Of a DNA stretch of 64,000 bases, positions 44,123-52,866 are shown in pieces (within the stretch, counting starts at the first letter, position 1; the number at the start of each line of letters is the position of its first letter). The notes below the pieces were generated by a model. The model did no database searches and had not been told where the DNA came from. It was given only the letters and a program-made list of their open reading frames with translations. Position numbers and translations under genes: made by a program. This DNA comes from Egicoccus sp. AB-alg6-2 (lineage in GTDB: Bacteria > Actinomycetota > Nitriliruptoria > Nitriliruptorales > Nitriliruptoraceae): the NCBI RefSeq assembly GCF_041821025.1, contig NZ_JBGUAY010000008.1, positions 92,748-156,747 on the forward strand. Direction: 5' to 3'.

Positions 44123-46273
44123 ATGTCCCCACCACCCCAACTGGGGGTCGCGGCCGCACAGCCTCCGAGCTACCCGGCCGCGTCGCCCCCCACGGTCGCC
44201 GAAGCGCGCAGCCGGGCCATCGACGCGCAGCTGCGCACGATCTTCCAGCTCGCGCCCGTTGGCATCGGCCTGGTGGACTTCGAGGGTCGCACGATCCTGA
44301 CCAACAACGCGCTCCGCGAGATGCTCGGTTACAGCGCCGAGGAGTTCGCCTCCGTCCACTTCGAGCAGTTCACCCACCCCGAGGACGTCCAACGCAATCT
44401 CGAGCTGTTCGAGCGCATGGCGGGCGGCCACCTCGACCGGTTCGAGATGGACAAGCGGTTCTTCCACCGCGACGGGCGCACGATCTGGGGGCGCTTGACC
44501 GTTTCGCTGCTCCGCGACCCCGACGGCCAGCCGGACCTCGCGATCGGCATGGTCGAGAACGTGACCGAGCAACGTGAGCTGCAGGCACAGCTCGAACACG
44601 CCGAGCACACCTTCCGGACCCTCGTCGAGCAGGTCCCCGCCGTCGTCTACGAGACCGGCCTGGACCCGCGTCGCCCGGCGACCTACGTCAGCCCGCAGAT
44701 CGAGCACCTGCTCGGCATCAGCCCCGAGAAGTGGCTGGCCTGCCCCGAACTGTGGCGGCAGCAGATCTCGCCCGAAGACCGTGACGTCGCCTTCGGACCC
44801 GACCGTTTCGACGCCGCCCGCAGCGTCGCCGGTGAGGTGTCGACGCTGCACTACCGCATGCGCCGCGTCGACGGCCGCGAGATCTGGGTCCGGGACGAGT
44901 CGCGGATCGAGACCAACGCGTACGGCGAACAGGTGCTGCGGGGCGTGCTCGTGGAGGCCACGCGGGAGAAGCAGCTCGAGTCGCGGCTCGAACGCCTCGC
45001 CTACCACGACCCGCTGACGTTGCTGGCCAACCGCGAGTTGTTCTGCGACCGGGTCGACGCGCGCATGCGTGGCGGTGACACCGCCGGGTCGGGAGCGGTG
45101 CTCTTCATCGACCTCGACGACTTCAAGACGGTCAACGACAGTCTCGGCCACGCCGCGGGCGACGACCTGATCTGTTCGGTCGCGGGCCGTATCCAGGGCT
45201 GCGTCCGCCCCGGCGATCTTGCCGGGCGACTCGGCGGCGACGAGTTCGCCGTGCTGCTCGAGGATCTCACGAGACCGTCCGAGGCCCTCGAGGTGGCCGA
45301 GCGGCTCCGCGCGGCATTGGAGCGCCCGCATCAGCTCCGCGGACGCCAGGTCTCGGCGTCCGCCAGCATCGGGGTGGCCTACCTCGCCGATGCCGGCACG
45401 ACGGGGGCGGTGCTCCGAAACGCCGACCTCGCGATGTACCGGGCGAAGGGGCTGGGGAAGGCCTGCGTGGCGACCTACGAGCCGCATCTGCACCGCGATG
45501 CGCTGCGGCGCCTGGAGTTGCGGAGCGCGCTCGGCGGGGCACTCGAACGCGGCGAGCTGTTCCTGCAGTACCAGCCCCTCGTCGACCTCGGCAGCGCCGA
45601 GATGGTGGGCGTGGAGGCACTCCTGCGTTGGCGACACCCCGACGCCGGCCTGATCCCGCCGGACGCGTTCGTCCCGCTGGCCGAGGAGACCGGCGCGATC
45701 GTCCCGATCGGGTTGTGGGTCCTGCGGCAGTCGACCGAGTGGCTCGCCCACAACCGCAAGCTCGGCGGGCGCGCGCTGTCGGTGTCCATCAACGTCTCGC
45801 CCCTGCAGCTCGCACCACGGCTGGTCGGTGAGGTCGAGGCGGCCCTGGTCGGCACCGGCCTACCTCCGAACCAGCTGGTGATCGAGGTCACCGAGCAGGC
45901 GCTGATGAGTCCGCGCAGCTGGGACGTGGTCCGCGAGCTCAAGCGCCTCGGGGTGCGCATCGCCATCGACGACTTCGGAACCGGCTACTCGTCGCTCGCC
46001 TACCTGAGCGAGTTCGCCGTCGACCTGCTCAAGATCGACCGGTCGTTCATCGCGGGCCTGACGGTCGACGAACGCAGCCAGGCCGTCCCGCGCGCCGTCG
46101 TCGAACTGGCCCGCACCCTGGGGCTCACGGTCGTCGCCGAGGGCATCGAGACCGAGGAGCAGTGGGAACAGCTGGTCCGTATGGGCTGCAGCGTCGGCCA
46201 GGGCTACCGCTTCGCGAAGCCGGTCGACCCGGCCGAGCTGGCCGGACTCAGCCAGGGGCCGCTCGGGCGCTGA
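44123..46273 (+). CDS. PAS-PAS-GGDEF-EAL c-di-GMP signalling protein
   Basis: A 716-residue cytosolic protein with two PAS domains (about 30-150 and 155-285, each ending in a PAC-like segment), a GGDEF diguanylate cyclase with intact GGDEF (RLGGDEFAVLLED, about 365), and an EAL phosphodiesterase with VEALLRWRHP and DDFGTGYSS intact. Both catalytic halves look competent, so net activity depends on PAS input. The start ATG at 44123 (GGGAG upstream) is preferred to an earlier in-frame GTG. It is convergent with a small gene at 46276. Only cytosolic domains, no signal peptide. Confidence 0.93.
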   Translation: MSPPPQLGVAAAQPPSYPAASPPTVAEARSRAIDAQLRTIFQLAPVGIGLVDFEGRTILTNNALREMLGYSAEEFASVHFEQFTHPEDVQRNLELFERMAGGHLDRFEMDKRFFHRDGRTIWGRLTVSLLRDPDGQPDLAIGMVENVTEQRELQAQLEHAEHTFRTLVEQVPAVVYETGLDPRRPATYVSPQIEHLLGISPEKWLACPELWRQQISPEDRDVAFGPDRFDAARSVAGEVSTLHYRMRRVDGREIWVRDESRIETNAYGEQVLRGVLVEATREKQLESRLERLAYHDPLTLLANRELFCDRVDARMRGGDTAGSGAVLFIDLDDFKTVNDSLGHAAGDDLICSVAGRIQGCVRPGDLAGRLGGDEFAVLLEDLTRPSEALEVAERLRAALERPHQLRGRQVSASASIGVAYLADAGTTGAVLRNADLAMYRAKGLGKACVATYEPHLHRDALRRLELRSALGGALERGELFLQYQPLVDLGSAEMVGVEALLRWRHPDAGLIPPDAFVPLAEETGAIVPIGLWVLRQSTEWLAHNRKLGGRALSVSINVSPLQLAPRLVGEVEAALVGTGLPPNQLVIEVTEQALMSPRSWDVVRELKRLGVRIAIDDFGTGYSSLAYLSEFAVDLLKIDRSFIAGLTVDERSQAVPRAVVELARTLGLTVVAEGIETEEQWEQLVRMGCSVGQGYRFAKPVDPAELAGLSQGPLGR

Positions 46274-46275
46274 CG

Positions 46276-46524
46276 TCAGTTCGAGGGTGCCTCGGCCTCG
46301 TCGAAGGCCGTCAGGTCGAGCTCGAGTTCGTCCTCGAACGCCTCGGTCTCGATCCCGTCCTCGAACCGCACGCGGAAGAGCGTCGCGACGTCGTCGGCGT
46401 CGGCGTCCGGGTCCTGGTCCGCCTTGATCTCCTCGACGACCGTGACGAGCTGGCCCGCCCGTTCGCGGTAGCCGGGAGGGCCGTCGACGGCTGCGGAAGG
46501 TCGGAAGGTCGCCTGCTGGGTCAC
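46276..46524 (-). CDS. small acidic protein, unknown
   Basis: An 82-residue acidic protein (21 Asp/Glu residues are concentrated in its C-terminal half) with no recognised domain, ending 2 nt from the convergent c-di-GMP gene. It starts at a GTG with GAGG at 8 nt, and its codon use matches the neighbourhood, so it is probably real. No TANNNT promoter is seen close by. Confidence 0.55.
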   Translation of the reverse strand: MTQQATFRPSAAVDGPPGYRERAGQLVTVVEEIKADQDPDADADDVATLFRVRFEDGIETEAFEDELELDLTAFDEAEAPSN

Positions 46525-46617
46525 GTGGGGTACCTCGGGATCGGTTGACCACGAGCGTCGCGTCCCGGACGGGTCGGCACCGCACCCCAGCCCGCCCGTT
46601 CGGTCACCGAGATCGCC

Positions 46618-48267
46618 TCACTCCTCGAGGGCCCGCGACAGGAACAGCGCCATCCCGGCGCGATGCACCTCGGTGGCCGGCTCGAAGCGGCGGTCACTGA
46701 CCCCGTTCGCGATGCCGGCCGCGGCGATGGCGCCGATGGCGCGGTCGTGGACGCTGTGCCCGGTGTCGACGAACGGCGACTGGCGCAGCGGCAGGTCGAG
46801 TGCCCGCTGCAGGAACGATGCCATCTCGCCCCGGCTCACCGGACGATCGGGACAGAAGCGGTCGCGGGAGCAGCCGTTGGCGATACCGGCCTTCGCGACC
46901 GCGGCGATCGCCTCCTGGTGTGCCTTGCCGTCGAGGTCGCGGAAGCGGTGTCCGTCGGCGGCGGGCAGGTCGAACGCCCGGTAGATGAAGCTGGCCATCT
47001 GCGCCCGGGTCACCGTCTCCGCCGGGCAGTACAAGCGTGACCCACAGCCGCTCGTGATCTGCCGCGTGGCGATCTGCTCGATCGGGGCGTAGTGCCCGTG
47101 GGTCAGCGGGACGTCGGCGAACCGCGTCGGTGGCGTGGTCGGCGCCGGCGCGGGAGCTGCCGGCGTGGCGCCGGTCGCCAGGGCCGCCACGCGGCTGCGC
47201 AGGGCACCCATCTTGGCGTAGAAGTACCGGCCCGGGCAGGCGGTCGAGCCCACGTTGCGGTGGGCGGTCAGGACGTTGAGCGTCCGACCGCCGTGGGAGA
47301 TGGTGCGGCTGGCGCGGGCGTCGATGCCGTGCACGTCGTACTTCCACGCCACGACCCTGGCGACGGACTCGACCGCGACCGCCGGGATGTCGGCGACCTC
47401 GAAGTTGCCCATCACGGACACGCCGAAGGAGCCACTGTTGAAGTTGGCCGCGTGGGCCCCGACGACGCCGCGCTCGAGACCGCCGGCGCGTCCCTCGAAG
47501 ATCTGGCCGTAGCGGTCGACGAGGATGTTGTAGCCGATGTCGCTCCACCGCTGGGTCTGGGTGTGGTAGCTGTAGATCCCGCGCACGACCGAGGCGGACT
47601 GGGCCTTGGTGTAGCTGTTCGAACCGGCCGTGTGGTGGATGACGGCGAAGCGCGGCGTGGCGTAGCTGGCACTCCCGCGACGCAGGGACTCGTTCGCGCC
47701 CCACTGGGCCCGCGAGATGATGGCCGGGCGGTTGGACGCCTCGGCGACCACCGGTACGGCGCGCGGACGCAGGTGGCGGACGACCTTCGCGACGGTGCCC
47801 TCGGACAGGCCCTCGGTGTCGATCAGCGTGGCGGCGAGGTCACTGATCTCGCCGTCGACACGGACCTGGAAGGCGTCGGCGTCGCCGACCCACAGTGGCT
47901 CGGATGCGTCCGTGGCCGCCTCCCTGGCCTCGTCGGTGTCGGGATCGGGCCCGTCGAGGCCGATGACCTCGCGGTCGAGCACCTCCCAGTCGCTCCAGCC
48001 GCCGTCGAGACCCCGCGTCCGCACCGTCACCTCGTCGGCGCCGGCCGGCAGCGTGAAGCCGATCATGGAGAAGGGCGTCTCGGTCTCCACGACCGGCGTG
48101 CCCGCCTCGCCACCCGCCACCGCGCGCTCGGGCAGGTCCGCCAACGTCTCGATCACGGTTTCGGGCGGTGCCACCTCGGTGGCGAACGACGGCGCGACCG
48201 GTGCGAGGGTCGCTCCCGTGACGGCGGTGAGCAGGAACAGGACGTGTCGGCGGCGTGTGCGACGCAT
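46618..48267 (-). CDS. secreted N-acetylmuramoyl-L-alanine amidase (PGRP/Amidase_2) with three SLH repeats
   Basis: A 549-residue secreted cell-wall hydrolase. Signal peptide about 1-29 (Arg-rich start, then a hydrophobic run to ALAPVAPSFAT). A linker follows, then the zinc amidase domain (about 180-360) with His211/212 in VIHHTAGSNS and His336/Cys344 in TAHRNVGSTACPG, and then three SLH domains (about 385-549), each ending in a VTRAQMASF-like segment. It cuts peptidoglycan and is tethered by SLH to the wall. SLH domains are scarce in classical actinobacteria. The start ATG at 48267 has GGGGAAG upstream. Confidence 0.93.
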   Translation of the reverse strand: MRRTRRRHVLFLLTAVTGATLAPVAPSFATEVAPPETVIETLADLPERAVAGGEAGTPVVETETPFSMIGFTLPAGADEVTVRTRGLDGGWSDWEVLDREVIGLDGPDPDTDEAREAATDASEPLWVGDADAFQVRVDGEISDLAATLIDTEGLSEGTVAKVVRHLRPRAVPVVAEASNRPAIISRAQWGANESLRRGSASYATPRFAVIHHTAGSNSYTKAQSASVVRGIYSYHTQTQRWSDIGYNILVDRYGQIFEGRAGGLERGVVGAHAANFNSGSFGVSVMGNFEVADIPAVAVESVARVVAWKYDVHGIDARASRTISHGGRTLNVLTAHRNVGSTACPGRYFYAKMGALRSRVAALATGATPAAPAPAPTTPPTRFADVPLTHGHYAPIEQIATRQITSGCGSRLYCPAETVTRAQMASFIYRAFDLPAADGHRFRDLDGKAHQEAIAAVAKAGIANGCSRDRFCPDRPVSRGEMASFLQRALDLPLRQSPFVDTGHSVHDRAIGAIAAAGIANGVSDRRFEPATEVHRAGMALFLSRALEE

Positions 48268-48447
48268 GCTTCCCCGAAGGTCGGCGGCGGGTTGGGCGCA
48301 CCGGCGGGGGCCGGGCGCGCGGGATGATGAAGGAGAGGTCGGCCGGACCACTCCTCGGACGAAGTGCTCGAACGCAGATCGCGCATTTGGTCCGATTCGG
48401 GAACTTCGGGCGCCGCGGGCCGGCGGCTCACCCCGGGGCGGACGAGC

Positions 48448-48453
48448 TACGCT
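48448..48453 (+). promoter_or_regulatory. -10 element TACGCT for the STAS-like/kinase operon
   Basis: TACGCT gives a leader of about 42 nt to the GTG at 48502, containing GGGAGG. Confidence 0.4.
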
Positions 48454-48501
48454 CGCGCGCCGAGCGGCCACCGCGTGCGTGCGCCGGAGACCGGGAGGCA
48501 C

Positions 48502-48897
48502 GTGGCCGTTCAGGTGGTCGAGGTGGGACCGGTCGCCCTCGAATGGGAGGCGGAGACACGCGCCGCGGCGCTGCGCTTCACCGAACGCGGTGAGGGTGGC
48601 CGGGCCGAGGCCGAGGCGCTGGTCGGTCAGCTGCGCGCGTGGGTGGGCGAGCCACCGGCGCCCTACAGCCTGCTCGTGGACTGCTCCGAGATGGTCGACG
48701 TCGACGCCTCCTGGCGCGCGACGTGGGGCGAGCACTTCCGGGCGCATCGCGACGTCTCGACGCTGGCATGGTTCAACGCCAACCACCGGATCCAGCTGAT
48801 CGTGCTGATGTTCATCAAGGGCACGGGGGTTCGCGGACAGGTCTTCGAGCGCGAGGACGAGGCGCGTCGGTACCTGGCCGACCAGCGGAACGGCTGA
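48502..48897 (+). CDS. SpoIIAA-like / STAS-fold small protein
   Basis: A 131-residue single-domain protein. The alternating hydrophobic pattern with YSLLVDCSEMVDVDASWRA and IQLIVLMFIKGTGVRGQVF resembles the SpoIIAA-like (STAS-fold) family that binds lipids or partners without phosphorylation. The phosphorylatable serine of anti-anti-sigma factors is not evident. Start GTG at 48502 with GGGAGG. Its TGA overlaps the ATG of the histidine kinase by one base, so the two are co-translated; a STAS-like input to the kinase is plausible but unproven. Confidence 0.7.
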   Translation: MAVQVVEVGPVALEWEAETRAAALRFTERGEGGRAEAEALVGQLRAWVGEPPAPYSLLVDCSEMVDVDASWRATWGEHFRAHRDVSTLAWFNANHRIQLIVLMFIKGTGVRGQVFEREDEARRYLADQRNG

Positions 48898-49751
48898 TGA
48901 AGATCCCCGACCTCGAAGAACTGCTCGACGTCATCTCCCTGGCCTGCCTCGGTGACACCGACGTACGGGTCGACGTCGACCCGAGTGCGCTGGACGACCC
49001 GCTCGGCGTCATCGGCAACGCCGTCAACGTGCTGCTCGACGACCTCGAGTACCGCCAGCGCGAGCGGGAGGAGGCCCTCCGACGGGTTGCTGCGATGGAC
49101 GCCAAGCAGGAGTTCCTGGCCTACCTCAGCCACGACATGCAGACGCCCATGGCGGTGCTGCTGGGCGCCGTCACCGTGCTGCGGACCTCGCGATCCGACG
49201 AGGACGTCGCCGCCACCCTGCCGCTGATGGAGCACGCCATCGAGCGGCTGCAACGGTTCGTGAGCCAGTTCCTCGATCTGGCACGGCTCGAGGCCGACCG
49301 CGGCCTGGTGCTCGAGGTGGCCCCGCTGGACGTGCGGGCGGTGGTCAAGCGCGTCGTCGAGCTGTTCGCCGACGACGGGACGATCGCCGTGACCGGCCCG
49401 GCCGAGCTGTCGCCGGTGGCGGCCGACCCCACGCGCGTCGAGCAGATCCTGGCGAACCTCGTCACCAACGCCTTCAAGTACGCGGGCGAAGCGCCCTCCA
49501 TCGTGCTGCGCGACCGCGAGGACGGCACCATCGAGATCCGCGTCGTCGACCACGGCCCCGGCATCGCGGCCGACGAGGTCGACCGCATCTTCGACAAGTT
49601 CGAACGCGGTTCGTCGGCCCCGGGCGCCGGCCTCGGTCTCTACATCAGCCGGGTGCTGGCCGAGGCCCACGGCGGCACCCTGACCGTCGAGAGCGAACCC
49701 GGCGAGGGCAGCACCTTTCTGCTGTGCCTGCCGACGGCGCACGGCGGCTGA
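48897..49751 (+). CDS. orphan histidine kinase
   Basis: A 284-residue cytosolic sensor kinase. After a 60-residue N-terminal segment it has the HisKA dimerisation box with His79 (FLAYLSHDMQTPM) and the GHKL ATPase with N-box NLVTNAFKYA, G1 DHGPGIA and G2 GAGLGLYIS. No transmembrane helix. No response regulator gene is in the window, so it is an orphan, perhaps fed by the co-translated STAS-like protein. The ATG at 48897 is coupled to the preceding stop. It ends 5 nt from a convergent small gene. Confidence 0.9.
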   Translation: MKIPDLEELLDVISLACLGDTDVRVDVDPSALDDPLGVIGNAVNVLLDDLEYRQREREEALRRVAAMDAKQEFLAYLSHDMQTPMAVLLGAVTVLRTSRSDEDVAATLPLMEHAIERLQRFVSQFLDLARLEADRGLVLEVAPLDVRAVVKRVVELFADDGTIAVTGPAELSPVAADPTRVEQILANLVTNAFKYAGEAPSIVLRDREDGTIEIRVVDHGPGIAADEVDRIFDKFERGSSAPGAGLGLYISRVLAEAHGGTLTVESEPGEGSTFLLCLPTAHGG

Positions 49752-49755
49752 CCCG

Positions 49756-49932
49756 CTAGGCCCGACGCCCTTGCGCGGTTCGCAACGAGGCGAGCTCGCG
49801 CTCCAGCCGTCGCTGACGCTCCTCGAGCGCGGCGCGCGTCCCGCTGCCGTGGTGCGGCGGCGCCTCGTGCAGGTGGCGGCGTACGGCTTCCAGCTCGGCC
49901 TGCACGACGGCGACGGTTCGTCTGGGGGTCAT
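49756..49932 (-). CDS. 58-residue helical protein, unknown
   Basis: Too short for standard gene lists. From the ATG at 49932 it encodes 58 residues rich in Arg and Glu and predicted helical (AALEERQRRLERELASL near the C-terminus). No ribosome site is visible; CAGACT six nt before the ATG is a near match to the leaderless -10. Third positions are GC-rich as expected. Plausible but unconfirmed. Confidence 0.45.
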   Translation of the reverse strand: MTPRRTVAVVQAELEAVRRHLHEAPPHHGSGTRAALEERQRRLERELASLRTAQGRRA

Positions 49933-49983
49933 GTGCGCAGTCTGTCGGGTCGGGCCGGCGTCGTCGAACCGGCCGCGCCCGGC

Positions 49984-50481
49984 TCACTCGTCCACCACCT
50001 CGATGCTGGCGTGGCGGATGGCGCCATCGTCGAGTTCGAGCACGCCGACGGTGCGGTGCGGCATACGTCGCCGTTCGGTCGGTGAGCCCGGGTTGAACAG
50101 CCGCTGGCCGTCCACGCCGACCTCGTCGACGGGGATGTGACTGTGACCGAAGACGACGAGGTGGGCCTGCGGGAACCGTTCGTGGAGACGCCGTGCCCGG
50201 CCACGCGACGGACCGCTGTCGTGGATCATGGCGACGTCGACACCACCGAGCGTGAGCTCCAGGGTCTCTGGCAGCTGTCCGACGAGTTCCCGGTCGTTGT
50301 TGCCGAGCACGGCGTGGACGGGGGCGAACCGGGCCAACTGTTCGAGGTGCTCCGCCTGGGTGATGTCGCCCGCGTGCAGGATGACGTCGGCCCGCGAGAA
50401 CCAGGACTCCGCCGCACGCGGCAGCCGCCGGTTCGGCCAGTCCCGCCGCAGGTGGGTGTCGGCCGTCACCACCACGCGCAC
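49984..50481 (-). CDS. YfcE/MJ0936-family metallophosphoesterase
   Basis: A 165-residue calcineurin-fold phosphodiesterase of the YfcE/MJ0936 group. Metal-binding blocks: TADTHL at residues 6-11, HAGDIT at about 36, GNND at about 59, HDSG, GHSHIP and NPGSP. The start GTG at 50481 has GAGGAGA upstream. Substrate unknown; some members act on cyclic nucleotides or phosphodiesters in vitro. Confidence 0.88.
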   Translation of the reverse strand: MRVVVTADTHLRRDWPNRRLPRAAESWFSRADVILHAGDITQAEHLEQLARFAPVHAVLGNNDRELVGQLPETLELTLGGVDVAMIHDSGPSRGRARRLHERFPQAHLVVFGHSHIPVDEVGVDGQRLFNPGSPTERRRMPHRTVGVLELDDGAIRHASIEVVDE

Positions 50482-50508
50482 GTCGGTCTCCTCGTCGGCT
50501 CCCCGGTC

Positions 50509-50514
50509 AGCGTA
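50509..50514 (-). promoter_or_regulatory. -10 element TACGCT for the phosphodiesterase gene
   Basis: Minus-strand TACGCT gives a 20-nt leader with GAGGAGA before the GTG at 50481. It is 18 nt from the opposing TAGTGT. Confidence 0.4.
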
Positions 50515-50531
50515 GGGACGCGGTCACGAGC

Positions 50532-50537
50532 TAGTGT
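50532..50537 (+). promoter_or_regulatory. -10 element TAGTGT for the GNAT gene
   Basis: TAGTGT gives a leader of about 26 nt with GAAGGA before the GTG at 50570. Confidence 0.35.
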
Positions 50538-50569
50538 CCGCAGGCTCTCCCGCGCGAAGGACGCCTGCC

Positions 50570-51451
50570 GTGCTGCACCTCGAATCCGATCCCGACGACG
50601 TCGCGGCCGTTGCCGAGTTCATGGCGGCGCAGCAGGCCGACCCGACCCATCACATCGGCTACCTCGGACTGGACGCGGAACCGATCCGCTTGCAGTTGCA
50701 GGGGCTCGAACCGCTGGGCACGGCCGGACTGTCGGTCGCCCGCGATGGCTCCCGCATCGTCGGGGCACTCGCCGCGGAGTGGGACACCGACCCGCCACGA
50801 TGCTGGTGGCACGGCCCGTTCGTCGCGCCGGACGCGGATGCGACCGCGGTGTCCGACGCCCTCCTGGCCCACGGACGCGAACGATTGCCGGACGAGGTCA
50901 CACAGGAGGAGACCTGTGGCGACGAACGGCATGCGTGGTTGTCCGACTTCGCCGCGCGCAACGGCTTCCACGCCGAGGAGGCGTCCGCGGTGCTCGGCCG
51001 CTCGCTCACCGGGGGACTGCCGCCCCGAACGGTCGCGACGGTGGCCGGTGAGGAGCTGACCGAGCAGCAGCGGAACGACGTCGCGGCCCTGCACGACGCG
51101 CTGTTCGCCAACACCCACACGCCCGGCCACAAGCTGGTGGCGGGCGGGGATCGCCGCCTGCTCGTGGTGATCCAGGAAGGTCGTGCGGTCGGCTACGCGG
51201 CGGTCGAGCGCCAAGAGGACGGAGCCGGCTACCTCGACTTCCTCGGTGTCGCTCCCGAGGTCCAGGGCCGCGGCCTGGGCTCGGCGTTGGTCGCGGCCGC
51301 CTGTCACGAACTGCGCGACATCCTCGGCTGCGAGGTCACCGACCTCACGGTGCGCGTCGGCAACGCGGCCGCGCGCAAGGTCTACACCAACAACGGCTTC
51401 GTCGAGGAGCGCATTCTGGTGCCGTTCCGCAAGGGCATGGCCCTGCCCTGA
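50570..51451 (+). CDS. GNAT-family N-acetyltransferase (tandem domains)
   Basis: A 293-residue GNAT protein. The N-terminal half (about 1-150) is a degenerate GNAT-like region; the C-terminal half (about 175-290) is a competent GNAT with GVAPEVQGRGLGSALV as the acetyl-CoA loop and VRVGNAAARKVYTNNGFVEE ahead of the last strand. Two-domain GNATs of this size are common in actinobacteria. Start GTG at 50570 with GAAGGA. Acceptor unknown. Confidence 0.88.
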   Translation: MLHLESDPDDVAAVAEFMAAQQADPTHHIGYLGLDAEPIRLQLQGLEPLGTAGLSVARDGSRIVGALAAEWDTDPPRCWWHGPFVAPDADATAVSDALLAHGRERLPDEVTQEETCGDERHAWLSDFAARNGFHAEEASAVLGRSLTGGLPPRTVATVAGEELTEQQRNDVAALHDALFANTHTPGHKLVAGGDRRLLVVIQEGRAVGYAAVERQEDGAGYLDFLGVAPEVQGRGLGSALVAAACHELRDILGCEVTDLTVRVGNAAARKVYTNNGFVEERILVPFRKGMALP

Positions 51452-51463
51452 TCCGCGACCCGT

Positions 51464-51469
51464 TAGGCT
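51464..51469 (+). promoter_or_regulatory. -10 element TAGGCT for the duplicated lipoprotein
   Basis: TAGGCT gives a 17-nt leader, mostly GGGGGAGGGGGAG, before the ATG at 51493. Confidence 0.45.
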
Positions 51470-51492
51470 CTCCGGCCGGGGGAGGGGGAGCG

Positions 51493-52860
51493 ATGCGGCA
51501 CCTCGTACGGTCGGGCGTCGTCGGGCTTGCGGCGGTGACCGTGGCCTGCGGCGGGCCGGTGTCGCCCACCATCGAGTCACGCAGCCATGACACCCGCGCC
51601 GACGTGGACGCGTTCGGCCAGGTCGGGGTCGCCGACTCCCCGCTCGAGTGCCACCGGGTCGCGCCGCTGGAGGTCAGCCTCGCCGAAGGGGTCGAGCCGA
51701 CCGGCAGCAACGCGCGCTGGCACGCCGACATCGCCACCTCCGGCGATGCCGTCGATGCGCCCGGGAGCGAGACGGAACTGCGACGTTGGGGCAGCGAGGA
51801 GGTGCCCGAGCAGTACGCGGGGACCTGGCTGGACGCCGAACACCGGGTCCACGTCGTCGCTTTCACCGCGGACGTGGCCGCCAACGCCGACATCATCCGG
51901 CACCGGTTCGCGTCCGGTCTGGCCGTCGCCCGTGCCACGAACACGTTGCAGGAGCTCGAGCAGGTCCACCACGACGTCGCCGCGGAGGTGGACCGCAGCC
52001 GACGGACCGGCAACTCGTCCGCCGAGCCGTTCGACGACCTGGGCGGCGAGGCGGGGCTGCGTCCGGAGCCGGGCACGGTGCGGTGGGCAGACCTCGACCT
52101 GCCGCGCAACCGGGTGGCCATCGGCCTCTACGAGCCCACGGACGAGCACGTCGCCGACCTCGCCGAACGGTTCGGGCCCGAGCGCGTCTGCGTCGTCCTC
52201 GAGCACGCTCCCGCCCACGAGACGCGCGAGCCGCCCGGGTGGGTCCCGGAGGCCGACGCCTACGAGCGCCCGGACACCGCGGACGACCCCGACATCGCCC
52301 CGTGGTGCGAGGACGTGCCTCCGCCGCCGGTGGAGGCGCCGGCCGGCATCGCGGGCCCACCGACGACCGCTGCCCCCGTCGACGACATCGACGGCGTCGA
52401 CGGCGTGGAGCACCACCTGCGCCAGGAGCCGGGTGATCCGACGGCCTGGATGCTGGACCTCGAGGAGTGGGGCACCGGCGAGGCGGCGGACGGGTATGCG
52501 GGCCTGTGGTACGACGCCCACCTCGACACCTTCGTCGTCGGCTTCGCCGGGGACACCGATGCGTGGGCGACCGTGCTGCACGAGCGCTTCCACCCCGGGT
52601 TCGCCGTCGCGCAGGTGCACCACACCTGGACCGAGCTGCTCGGGCTGCTGGGACGTCTCGAGGCGGAACTGCGCGCCACGGGCGGCCAGGAGCCGGCATC
52701 TGGCCAACTGCTCTCGACGGGGCTGCGGCCGAACATCAACCGCGTCACCGTCGGGCTGTTCACGCCGGACCCGGACCGGCTGGCCGAGCTCTCCGGCGTC
52801 CACGGGGTCGATGCCATCTGTTTCGCGACCACCTCACCGGGGTACCCACTGGGGCGGTGA
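51493..52860 (+). CDS. exported lipoprotein with an internal domain duplication
   Basis: A 455-residue lipoprotein: signal peptide and lipobox AVTVAC with the lipidated Cys19. The mature part holds two copies of one unrecognised domain. Copy 1 (about residues 85-240) runs from RWGSEEVPEQYAGTWLDAE through VVAFTADV to RVAIGLYEPTDEHVADL; copy 2 (about 318-450) repeats the order as EWGTGEAADGYAGLWYDAH, VVGFAGDT and RVTVGLFTPDPDRLAEL. The repeated AGxWxDA and VGxFxPD motifs are the best anchors. An acidic linker joins them. It starts with a strong ribosome site. Function unknown. Confidence 0.8.
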   Translation: MRHLVRSGVVGLAAVTVACGGPVSPTIESRSHDTRADVDAFGQVGVADSPLECHRVAPLEVSLAEGVEPTGSNARWHADIATSGDAVDAPGSETELRRWGSEEVPEQYAGTWLDAEHRVHVVAFTADVAANADIIRHRFASGLAVARATNTLQELEQVHHDVAAEVDRSRRTGNSSAEPFDDLGGEAGLRPEPGTVRWADLDLPRNRVAIGLYEPTDEHVADLAERFGPERVCVVLEHAPAHETREPPGWVPEADAYERPDTADDPDIAPWCEDVPPPPVEAPAGIAGPPTTAAPVDDIDGVDGVEHHLRQEPGDPTAWMLDLEEWGTGEAADGYAGLWYDAHLDTFVVGFAGDTDAWATVLHERFHPGFAVAQVHHTWTELLGLLGRLEAELRATGGQEPASGQLLSTGLRPNINRVTVGLFTPDPDRLAELSGVHGVDAICFATTSPGYPLGR

Positions 52861-52866
52861 CCCGGG

